DNA from: Gentiana macrophylla
Taxonomy: Eukaryota > Streptophyta > Magnoliopsida > Gentianales > Gentianaceae
Reading direction: 5' to 3'
Length of the DNA: 64,000 nt
Assembly: GCA_026214975.1 (NCBI GenBank)
Contig: JAOBSW010001074.1
Span: forward strand, 1-64,000
Under the pieces are notes generated by a model. It searched no databases and was not told the DNA's origin. It saw nothing but the letters and a program-made list of their open reading frames with translations. The position numbers and the translations under genes were made by a program. Shown here in pieces: positions 48,763-58,199 of the stretch (its first letter is position 1; the number at the start of each line of letters is the position of its first letter).

Positions 48763-49480
48763 GAGGTCCTAAAAATGATCCGTATCGAAATATACACTTT
48801 GTTGTGTCGAAATCGAATCGAGAAATCGAAAATTTTCGGTTGATTTGAATGTAAAACTGAATACGCACTGTCTGTTGGAGGCACTAAAAATGAACCGTAT
48901 TGAAATATACACTTTGGTTCGATTTATGAAACGGCGAGTCGGGTAATTAATCGGTTTATATATAACGAGATAACCGAAATCCCGGTTTTTACCGAAGGGG
49001 AAAAAAAACGAACCGTATCGAAATATACACTTTGTTGTGTATATTCAATTGTTGTGTCGAAATCGAGAAATCAAAAATTTTCGGTTGATTGAAATGTAAA
49101 ATTGAATCCACACTGTCTGTTGGAGGCACAAAAAATGAACCATTTGATTCGATTTATGTAACGGAGAGTCGGAAAAAAAATCGGTTTATATATAACGAGA
49201 TAACCGAAATCCCTGGTTTTTACCGAATGGGAAAAAAAATAAACCGTATCGAAATATACACTTTGTTGTGTCGAAATCGAATCGAGAAATCGAAAATTTT
49301 CGGTTGATTGAAATGTAAAACTGAATCCGCACTGTCTGTTGGAGGCACTAAAAATGATGCGTATCGAAATATACACTTTGGTTCGATTTATGTAACGGAA
49401 AATTGAAAAAAAAAATCGGTTTATATATAACGAGATAACCGAAATCATGGTTTTTACCGAAAAAAAAAAAAAAAAAAAAA
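48763..49480. repeat. Helitron A tandem array, right part
   Basis: Continues the array broken at 35409. Unit starts lie near 48770, 48887, 49007, 49130, 49240 and 49350. Several units add GGTTCGATTTATG and TCGGTTTATATATAACGAG blocks. It ends in a poly-A run at 49460-49485. Confidence 0.85.
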
Positions 49481-49596
49481 AAAAACTGCTACTGCTGCTT
49501 TAAAAAAATAATAATAATTTAAGTGCCACGTGTCAGCCACAGGGGCTTCCACGTGGCCAAATGTGGGAGAAGCCTCTTAGCTTCTTATATATATAA

Positions 49597-51407
49597 CTAG
49601 TATCCAGACACACGTGCAAAATGCGTAGTGCATGCCCATTCCGAGATCGGTGGATGTAATTAGGGTCTTTTTGTGTGGTATATGTTGCGATTGTGCGAAA
49701 TGAGTAAAGACTATAAGGAATCATAAAAGCTTTGAAACATTAACTATACATTATCATAAGGTGTTTTTCAGCACATAAATAGGAGCTGGGGACATGACAT
49801 GGCATGTGTTGTGTTATACCGAATGTGATAAATATATTCCGTATAATATACTTAATACGTTGTATTATAACGTAGCATGAAGTATATTACGTTGTACTAC
49901 ACCGAAGCAATATTAAACGGACATTTATTTAATGTGGAACACAGAATTTAAAAAAGCAATTATAACACTAAACGTCATTGTATAACAAAATAATTAAATG
50001 GCCAGACGGGAAAAAAAATTAACTAAAATCTACCACACGTCGTAATAAAATTGATGTAAATTTCTTACTATTGTCCCAACTAATAACAACAACCATTATT
50101 GTATCTTAAACATCTAAATAGACAAACCACTTTTAATAACAATGTAACGAACTAAAGTAAGATAACATAAAATATCATTAAATTGTTTAAAAATATATTA
50201 AACTATAATAACGTGTATACGTAAGTACGCAATGAGCTATACTACTAAAAAACCGAAATAATACTAAAATTTATGTAAATTTGTGAGTATTGTCCGAATT
50301 AATCTGAGATAAAATAAATCCATAGAAATATGTCGTCCATCGGTAGACGGCACTAATGAATCGGAGAATCCGGAAGGAAAAGAGGAATGAATACACTATA
50401 TAGAAAAATTTCGCGTATAGCCGTAGACATCAACGGAAAAGTGATAGGAAACATCTACTAATAACAATAAACTCATTTTAACGTGTATACTAAAGTCCGA
50501 CACTCTAAAAAAACCGATATCATAATAAAATTGATGTGAATTTGTTCTTATTGGCCGAACTAATAACAATAACCACTATCGTATCTTAAACATCTAAATA
50601 GACAAATCGTTTTTAATAACAATCTAACGAACTAAACTAAGATAACATAAAATATCATTAATCGTTTAAAATATATATTAACTATAATAACGTGTATACG
50701 TAATGACTCACACTCCTAGAAAACCAGAATAATAATAATTAGAATCTGAAGGGGAAAGAAGCATAAATATATCATTGTATAATGCAAGGAACGGAAAAAA
50801 AAACACGTCACGTAAGTCGATATTTATAATAATAAAAGTCTACAATGAAATAAAATCGAAATACTGAAACGATACAATGTAATACAATAAGATAAGAAAT
50901 CGGATAAAAAAACTCGAGCGTCATAAAAAAAAAAGATTGGAGGAGGTGAATAAAAGAAAAGACAATATATATATATAGATACATATATATGCATGTATAG
51001 GTGAAAAGGGAAAAGTTAGAGAAAAAAAAAAAAAATTTCATAAATGTGGAAAAGTGTACCAGGAAAGAGAGGAAAAAACGTCGCTAGAAGTCTTAAAAGA
51101 GAGGGAAAAGCGTCGCTATAAGTCTTAAGAGAGAGGGAAAAAATATAGATACATATATATGCATGTATAGGTGAAAAGGGAAAAGTTAGAGGAAAAAAAA
51201 AAAAAATCGTAATGGGAAAGTGTACCGGAAAGAGAGGAAAAAGCGTCGCTAGAAGTCTTAAAAGAGAGGCAAAAGCGTCGGTATAAGTCTTAAGAGAGAA
51301 AAAAAAAAAAAAAAAAAAAAGAAAATGTCGGACCAATCAGGGCCCGACACGTGGCAGCACCACAAGGAGCAGAAGAAGCGCCCTTCCTCCTTTATTATAT
51401 ATAAAGA
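49597..51407 (-). mobile_element. Helitron B, nested in the 5' end of Helitron A
   Basis: Minus orientation. The 5' end TCTTTATATATAATAAAGG is preceded by A (51408). The 3' end CTAG is followed by T (49596), an A/T insertion site as expected for Helitrons. An imperfect stem (ACACGTGC with GCGTAGTG) lies near the 3' end. It is 1811 bp and non-coding. Internal repeats: 50043-50227 again at 50523-50704, and 50976-51137 again at 51146-51300. Confidence 0.72.
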
Positions 51408-51640
51408 TATAAGATATTTAATTTGGTATTTTGTTTTCAATGTTGACTATATTGGAATGATTTAGTGATGTAGAATATTCACCCCATTTGACTAATTATA
51501 AATTTTTATTGATTTGAACGAGTCAATAAATGAAACTTAGACTTCATAACAAATAAGAAATAAGTAAATCAAAGACACTTGGTTAATTTATGCGTGTGGG
51601 TCTAGAGTGTCAAGAAATTTCAATGAAGTTTCTTCGGTAG

Positions 51641-51690
<50 letters not shown>

Positions 51691-52077
51691 CAGTTCTACT
51701 TTTGTAACGACAGTTTAGCTTAGCTGGAGAATTGGAGATCGAATCATTTTAGAGCGATCCTTTAAGTAAATGCAATCTGAATATACTAAACCATTTGAAA
51801 TACAACATTTGATTCGCGATCATCAGCTGAAGATAGTATAATCTGTTTTGAACCATCGAAACACGCCACCAATTTGCATCATCCACTAAAAGCAAATTGA
51901 ATATATTGAACCACTGAAACACTTCATTCGAATTGCTCATTCACTGATCTTATGAACAAAACAGTGAGAGACCATTTGGAGGAACCAATTATCTCCATTA
52001 GAAAGTCCAACAATAGGTTATGCTACACTTTTACGAATTTAACATCACTTATTAACAACATTATGACATGTTTTAAC

Positions 52078-52260
52078 CTAGTAACTTGGCTCAAGTGGTA
52101 AGTGACTTGAGAATACATAGGAAGGTCACCGGTTCGATTTCCCTGTGAGGCGTCATATTAAAATAGTTATTAGTCAGGCTTTACCCTGTGAGAAAAGTCA
52201 ATTCTGCAAAGACGACGCGGCCGAACGAACTTCTGGATTATACGCAGCACGATAATGTCA
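52078..52260 (+). mobile_element. SINE-like tRNA-derived sequence
   Basis: A-box-like TTGGCTCAAGTGGTAAGTG and, 30 bp on, B-box-like CACCGGTTCGATTTCCC, spaced as in tRNA-derived SINEs. Element borders are uncertain; no target duplication was defined. Confidence 0.5.
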
Positions 52261-52745
52261 CGTTTCACAAGATAATAGTCACAACACACTTATATAGCAT
52301 CGATAATGTCACGTTTCACACTATAAATAAGCCACAACAAGTGACACAACGTGTATTTATACCGTGATACACGCACAACCGTTCAACCATAATGAATGAC
52401 ACAACGTGTATATGCGGTGTTAATCATGATGTATGATCAATTGATTATGGTGTATATCCATCATGACCAACGAATGACCCAATGTGTATTTACAATGTTT
52501 TTGATCATGATGTAGGATCCATTGATCATGATGATACCGTATTTGTACAGTGCAGTGATACATGCACAACCGTTCAGCCACAATAAGTGACACAACATAT
52601 ATTTACACCGTTAATCACGATGTATCATCCATTGATCATTATGTATATCCATCATAATCAATGAATGACAGAATATATATTTACAACGTTGATCATGATG
52701 TAAATTCCATCGTTTATGATATATATGTATCATAATCAATGTGTA
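52240..52745. repeat. Imperfect tandem repeats just upstream of UPF0496
   Basis: Units of about 100-200 bp repeat CACAACGTGTATTTA, ACCGTGATACACGCACAACC, AATCATGATGTA(T/G)GATC, CATTGATCATGATG and ATATCCATCATGA words. Many are themselves palindromic (TGATCA). The array ends about 190 bp before the ATG. Confidence 0.7.
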
Positions 52746-52933
52746 AACAAAGGAAAAAGAGAAATTCTAGCACCTTGTTGGTCCCCTCCAAAATTCATGC
52801 AGTCAAGACTCCAACACAAGTACCTGGTCTTCCCACACTCTAACCATTTCCTCTGCTTAGACCTTTCAGCTTCCAAATCAATTCCTTTATTTCAATCCCC
52901 AAATTTTCAATCAATTCCTTCTTCTCCAACAAA

Positions 52934-54097
52934 ATGGGCATTCAATTTAGCAAGAAAAAGCAACAACAACAAGAACCCAGTAATCTACAAGCTGATTTAA
53001 GCTCATATCAAGCAGCATGTCAATCAGATCCGCAGCTCAATTCATTCGACGCCGGACTCCGAAATCGCGCTACCCAAGCTATCAATTCCGTCGCATTAGG
53101 GCAAAATCTCGGTACATTTTCACTTGATTCACTCAAGGATGTTACAGAATGCTTACTCGAAATGAATCACGAAGTTTTGAAATTGATTTTTCAATCCAAA
53201 AAAGATATCTGGAAAAACCCAGATTTGTTCGATTTAGTTAATGATTACTTTGATAATTCCCTTCAAAGCTTGGATTTTTGCAGTTCTCTTGAATCTTGTC
53301 TTAAACGTGCAAATTATAGTCAGTCGATTCTTCTTCTGTCTTTGAAGAATTTTGAGAAAGAAAACGTCGAGTCGAGCCGAGCCGAGTCGGATCGATTTCA
53401 GTTTTCAGAAACTTTGGAAGGATTAAGGAAGTTTAAAGAAGCAGGGGATCCATTTACAGAGGAATTTTTTGCCATATTTCAATCTGTATATAAACAACAA
53501 TTGATAATGTTGGAGAAACTACAGTCCAAAAGGAAGAAGCTTGATAAGAAGTTGAAGAATGTGAAATCTTGGAAGAAGGTGACGAACGCGATCTTCGTGG
53601 TGGCGTTTGTTTCGGTCTTGATCTGTTCCGTGGTGGCCGCCGCCGCCACGGCGCCACCGGTCTTGACGGCGCTAGCGGCGGCGGCGGCGTTGCCCTTGGG
53701 GACAATGGGAAAATGGTTGAATTCATTATGGGCTAAATGTGAGAAGGATCTGAATGAACAAAGGGATGTGATTTCTACGATGCAGATTGGGACTTATGTT
53801 GTAGTAAAAGATTTGGAGAATATAACGTTACTTGTAGAGAAATTGAGGGTTGAGATTGAAGCATTGTTGATGAATGCGGATTTCGGTCTGAGGGATGATC
53901 ATGCTGTAGAGATCGCGGTCGAAGAAATTAAGAAAAAAGTCGATGGATTTATGAAAAGTATTCAAGATTTGAGTGTGTATAATGACAAGTGTAGTAGGAA
54001 TATTAATAGGACAAGAACTATGATTTTGAGGAAGATTATTAATTATCCTAGTAGCTCTAATCAAAATTTGGATAATAGTAACATATTGTTTTCTTGA
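52934..54097 (+). CDS. UPF0496 (DUF677, At14a-like) protein
   Basis: A single uninterrupted 387-codon ORF matching the plant UPF0496 family in length, order and features. The N-terminus is MGIQFSKK, which fits an N-myristoylation signal (Gly2, Ser6, following lysines). It is followed by the family block LSSYQAACQSDPQLNSFD. A helical region continues to about residue 210. Two adjacent hydrophobic Ala/Val-rich segments (about 218-240 and 241-258) could be membrane spans or a hairpin, then an amphipathic helical tail with DLENITLLVEKLRVEIEALL. The biochemical role of the family is not established; some members are plasma-membrane associated and linked to integrin-like epitopes. The ATG is the first in frame and intact. 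The alanine region is locally GC-rich. A short relic of the 3' part lies at 57245. Confidence 0.88.
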   Translation: MGIQFSKKKQQQQEPSNLQADLSSYQAACQSDPQLNSFDAGLRNRATQAINSVALGQNLGTFSLDSLKDVTECLLEMNHEVLKLIFQSKKDIWKNPDLFDLVNDYFDNSLQSLDFCSSLESCLKRANYSQSILLLSLKNFEKENVESSRAESDRFQFSETLEGLRKFKEAGDPFTEEFFAIFQSVYKQQLIMLEKLQSKRKKLDKKLKNVKSWKKVTNAIFVVAFVSVLICSVVAAAATAPPVLTALAAAAALPLGTMGKWLNSLWAKCEKDLNEQRDVISTMQIGTYVVVKDLENITLLVEKLRVEIEALLMNADFGLRDDHAVEIAVEEIKKKVDGFMKSIQDLSVYNDKCSRNINRTRTMILRKIINYPSSSNQNLDNSNILFS

Positions 54098-55360
54098 TTA
54101 TGTTTTTTTTTTTTGTTTTTTGTTTTTTGTTTTTTTTTTTTTTTTGTCGAGAAACGAAATTTACTCCGTCGTTGGCGTGAGTCGAAGCACTACATACTCG
54201 ATGCTTGGCTCTGCGCCTCCCCTAACCAACTGCACTCATTTGTAGGAAGGGCCTTTCTTGATTATGTTTTTATGGTGTACTTAATCCGTTGCATATATTG
54301 TACTAACTTAATCCATTTTTTTTTTAATGTACTTGCACATATTGTAACTTGATCCATTGTCTACTTGTACACTTTTATGATATCATACGCATTCGACCAT
54401 ATACAAAGTGATTACGTGTTTTAGACTTTTAAAAGGTTCATTATTTGGTAAATATGTGGTTTTGCAATAAGTTTTATATGATGTGATACAACCTCTGTCT
54501 TTTGTTTTCTTGTACTCAATAACAAACGCAAAATCACGGGTAAGAGGATAATTATTTAGGAAAATGAAAATTGTAAGGGAGACAAGTAAAATAGACATAA
54601 TATATGATGATTCGGATTAAGGGTAGAAGGGGCAATTCTCCATGGTTAGTCTCTTACTTTCTTCCCTACCTTTTATGTTGTTACGTCTGCGGTTCTATAT
54701 TCTCAAGTTACTAATAATTTGAGATAGTTTTGGTCAAAACTCAGAAGTTTGACTCAAATGTGTGTGATGTTGGTTAAACCCTCCATATGACGAACCACAA
54801 GAGGACAAAGTGTCTTTTTCCCATAAATTGTTCATCTTGAATGAGCGTGTATGTGATGTTGGTTGATATTGTTTCTCAAATTATCATCACATAAATAGGT
54901 GTATAAGAGCATTTGTAATATATATTATAAATAAAATACAGTAATCTATAAATAACGATTTACTAATATACATATATTTTCTACATACTATTACACAAAA
55001 TACATATTTTATATCCAAACTATGTCATTTGCATATTTTGATGCAATATGAATTCTTTTAAATGCATAAAAGTGATGTTTAAATGTGTTATGCCGGGAAT
55101 ATGTTAAAACACGGTAATACGATCGAATAAATATAGCGATAAAGTAGAGAAAAAATCAATATACATCATTGGTTGTGTGTATAAGAATAACCAATGTGTA
55201 GATTATTGACGGGTTAGCATTGACACTAGTCCTTGATTACCGCGAACAAAACCTATACCCTTAGTTAGAAAAATAAATAATTTTTCCAGTTGGTTGTTGT
55301 TAATTTTTCCAATTTCATCCATCCGTCGGCGTACTGAAATAATTATAAACTTTCAAGATA
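54098..55360. other. Region downstream of UPF0496
   Basis: T-rich 3' flank (54100-54140), then AT-rich DNA. About 54885-55055 is a dispersed repeat that recurs at 57511-57572 plus 63222-63330. No gene seen. Confidence 0.5.
54885..55055. repeat. Dispersed repeat, intact copy
   Basis: Shares ATTATA...AAATACAGTAATCT, GATTTACTAAT, ACTATTACACAAAATACAT and GATGCAATATGAATTCTTTT with a second copy that the Copia at 57573-63221 has cut in two. It shows what the insertion site looked like before the insertion. Confidence 0.75.
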
Positions 55361-55462
55361 GTGGTAGGTGGCCTTTTGATCTGCAGTTAAATGCTCTACT
55401 ACGGAGGTGGTAGGTGACCTTTTGATCTGCAGTTAAATGCTCTACTACAAAGCTATGGAACC
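55361..55462 (-). pseudogene. Two tandem tRNA-Cys(GCA)-derived fragments
   Basis: On the minus strand, from 55462: GGTTCCATAGCTTTGTAGTA, then GAGCATTTAACTGCAGATC and AAAAGGTCACC. This matches the acceptor 5' strand, D arm, GCA anticodon arm and variable region of plant tRNA-Cys. The T arm and acceptor 3' strand are missing. Instead, the D/anticodon part repeats (55361-55404). It cannot fold into a full tRNA. A SINE derived from tRNA-Cys is possible. Confidence 0.7.
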
Positions 55463-57244
55463 TGTGGGAAGTAAAGAATTAATTTAGTTATTTATTGATT
55501 ATAAATCATTATAATGTTTTGAAAAAAACGATTTGATCTGCTTTGGATTTTTAACGATAGAATAAATTTATATCATTCTTTACGGATAGTAGATGACAAT
55601 CGAACCCATATGATTTTTTATTAAATAGAGATAAAATGACACCATTTGAATCATAATGAGCCGTATGACTTCTAAATTATAGAGATGTATATATGAAAAA
55701 TATATAATTGAGGATGGAAATTCTTTCATAGGAGGATTCCATCACAAAAAAATTGTATTTAAGTTTCTAGTTTTTTTAGTTTTTATTTTTTAATTGTGTA
55801 TTATTCTTCGTTTCATATTTTTTGGCTTGAAATAAGAAAATTAAAAACAACCTCTATATATATTCTGACAACATTCTTATCAATGGCTAAGATTAACTTA
55901 ATCTAATGATTAGAATTCATTATCTAGAGTATGTATAAAACTTCTACACACTTTAAAATTCTTTATATGAGAACAACGAGAGATACGTAACTCACTTAAC
56001 TAATAAGGAGATATACAGTTGAATTATCTTCTGACAAGGAGAGATACAATGGAATCGCATATCTTCTTTCAGTGAAAAAAAGGAATGATACGAGATAACC
56101 CAGATCTGGTCAGAGATACGTAAGGAGATAATGACAATGATACACAATCTACAATCTTAAAATTGGGCTTAATGGTCTTTAAATTTTGATGTGCCCTTAT
56201 GTTAAACTCTTAAAATTAAAGTGTTTTATTGGCGGTATGGTTTTATTTCGGATACTACTTTCATTAAATAATTTTTTTATTGTTTCGGGCACCGCATGTA
56301 AAAACACACACGGTCTCTGGTGTTTCTACCAACGTCACTAAAACTAATGCTTGACATATACAAAGAAAAGGTCATTGCCACTAATGTTGCCCACTATCAT
56401 CTCCTATGGGTTATGTTTCTGCAAGGTAGGAACGTCGGTTAAGGCCCCTTCCAATGGAAAAATAACTTTAATGTCTGACGCGATCGCGATGCTCGAAGCG
56501 AAAATGTGATGCGAATAAAACCCCTTAAAAATATTCACCACGCCCAATTCAACCAAATCAAATGAGGATCTTTACATACACCTCATGCCAACAATGCATT
56601 GACCCAGTAGTAATTATTGTGACTTTTGATCTGGAGGTTCTGGGTTCGAATCCCAGTGGAGACAAAAAATGTGCGTGCTTATATTTCATATAATTATAAA
56701 TAAATAAAATAAATAAATAAAACAAGAAGGCCCCGTTAAATCTACCATTGCCTTAAAAGCACCTCAATACATGTCTATTTTTACACATTGGTATGTAGGT
56801 TTAGTGAGAAACCCTTAACGACCCCAATCAAATATATTTCTAACACATCATACCTAAAAACATATATGACATGACAATATAGTGGTTATGGTAGGGTTGT
56901 AAATTCAAAGAGCGATGAAAGGGTTTATTTTGTTTTGAAATGTACACTGGATCAAGGTGACGGACATGGTTATTCGATCTCTGTAAAGTCGAATGTTTAG
57001 TATTGATTCGACATTCTAGAGGTCGAATGTCAGATTCACTGTGTCTTTAACAATAATTACCATCTCTCATAAAAGCTTAAGATGTTATGGGTAGATAAAT
57101 AGCATACGACACACTTCAACACGACCTCTCGAGTGGGCCGATAACCAAGAGTCCAAACCAACACGATAAACAAAATCAGATGATGTGCACTACAAAGTCA
57201 GCAAAGAGACAAACACTTGAACAATATAGTAAGGAATAGTTGTG
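55463..57244. other. Intergenic region, AT-rich
   Basis: No gene seen. At about 56595-56665 is a tRNA-like stretch with B box GGTTCGAATCCCAG, perhaps a SINE. Around 56965-57050 are TCGA-centred inverted words (AAGTCGAATG and ATTCGACATTC) like those in the foldback family. Confidence 0.45.
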
Positions 57245-57303
57245 ATAAAAAAGTTGATGGATTTATGAAAACAATTCATGATTTGAGTCACCAATGCTGA
57301 TAA
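57245..57303 (+). pseudogene. UPF0496 gene fragment
   Basis: Reads KKVDGFMKTIHDLS, matching residues KKVDGFMKSIQDLS of the intact gene (DNA at about 53933-53985). It then meets stops. About 60 bp only. A partial local duplication, since decayed, is the simplest explanation. Confidence 0.7.
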
Positions 57304-57572
57304 GCAGAGAATCTACTTTCGGGACACCATTGTGACATTCGACTTCTAGAGTCAAATCTAAACTCAACGTACAATTTCGCAGCAGGTCGAAGGTCCACTT
57401 CCGACATCTGCAAAGTCGATCCAAACAAAAAGTCAAAGGTTCACTCCCGACCACAGTAGATCTGTTGCGGTGCCTTTAACGAGCGTAAAATACGACCACA
57501 CAAATAAATGTATAAGAGCACTTGTAGTAGATATTATAAAATAAAATACAGTAATCTGTAAAATAGCGATTT

Positions 57573-57778
57573 TGTTATAAAACTAAGAAAATATTGGAGG
57601 AAGAACAAGAGAAAATACAAGTATAGAAGAAGAGAGAATTGCTTGTGTCTTATTCCAATGGTATAAGAGGGTATTTATGGTAGAGAATACAATTTGAATA
57701 CAATAATCTGAATTAATCCAAAATCTACGTAAATCAATCAGAATAATAGATAATCCATCAATATATTATTTCATAACA
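57573..57778 (-). repeat. 3' LTR of the 57.6-63.2 kb Copia
   Basis: 206 bp with TG...CA ends. It differs from the other LTR by two 2-4 bp gaps and a few substitutions. Confidence 0.9.
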
Positions 57779-57936
57779 CTCCCCCTTGGATATCTATTAT
57801 TAAAATACAACATATATGATATGCCTCATTAAAACCTTACTAAGAGAAAACCCTGTGGGAAAAAATTTTAGTGAAGGAAAAAGAGTACATATTTATCTGT
57901 TTAATTTACTCCCCCTAAACCAAGCATCAATTCAGG

Positions 57937-58160
57937 TCTTTAAGTCGACGCATTCCGATCTTCTTTATCAATTTCTCAAACATAGCGGTAGGTAATGACT
58001 TCGAGAATAAATCTGCTGGATTGTCACTTGACCTTATCTGCTGAATACTAATGTCACCTTTCTTATGAAGATTTAGTGAAGTATGTTTCATCCGATCGTC
58101 ATTTACACAGCCACCATTTAATTGAGCTATACATCCTGCATTATCTTCATATAATCAAGT
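57937..58160 (-). pseudogene. Copia RNase H C-terminal segment
   Basis: The minus strand reads EDNAGCIAQLNGG, DDRMKHTSLNLHKKGDISIQ, QIRSSDNPADLFSKSLP and IGMRRLKDLN then a stop, the standard end of Copia pol. Upstream of it the pol reading is lost. Confidence 0.8.
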
Positions 58161-58199
58161 CAGCTTCTCTTTCTTGATGAATAAACCACAAGTGTCTTG

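Larger units (their letters stand above)
33588..51414 (-). mobile_element. Helitron A (about 2.7 kb), expanded to 17.8 kb by later insertions
   Basis: Minus orientation. The 3' end is CTAG followed by T (33588-33591), with a CGTGC/GCACG stem and AAG loop 12 bp inside (33603-33615), as in plant Helitron 3' ends. The proposed 5' end is TCTTATA at 51414-51408, preceded by A; it is interrupted after 7 bp by Helitron B and resumes at 49596 with TTATATATATAAGAAGC. Without Helitron B and the LTR insertions it measures about 2.66 kb. It carries an FTSH gene fragment near its 3' end and a tandem array in the middle. No Rep/helicase, so it is non-autonomous. The 3' end is better supported than the 5' end. 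Confidence 0.6.
51415..52933. other. Intergenic region and leader upstream of the UPF0496 gene
   Basis: Contains an (AT)n run (51643-51688), a SINE-like stretch (about 52078-52260) and a tandem repeat region (52240-52745). The last 190 bp are probably the gene's leader. No other gene seen. Confidence 0.5.

Noticed and set aside
53454..53726. Pro/Arg-rich ORF antisense to UPF0496
   Set aside because: Shadow of the GC-rich alanine region of the real gene.
56590..56670. Possible tRNA gene with B box GGTTCGAATCCCAG
   Set aside because: No matching acceptor stem or anticodon arm upstream; more like a SINE relic.
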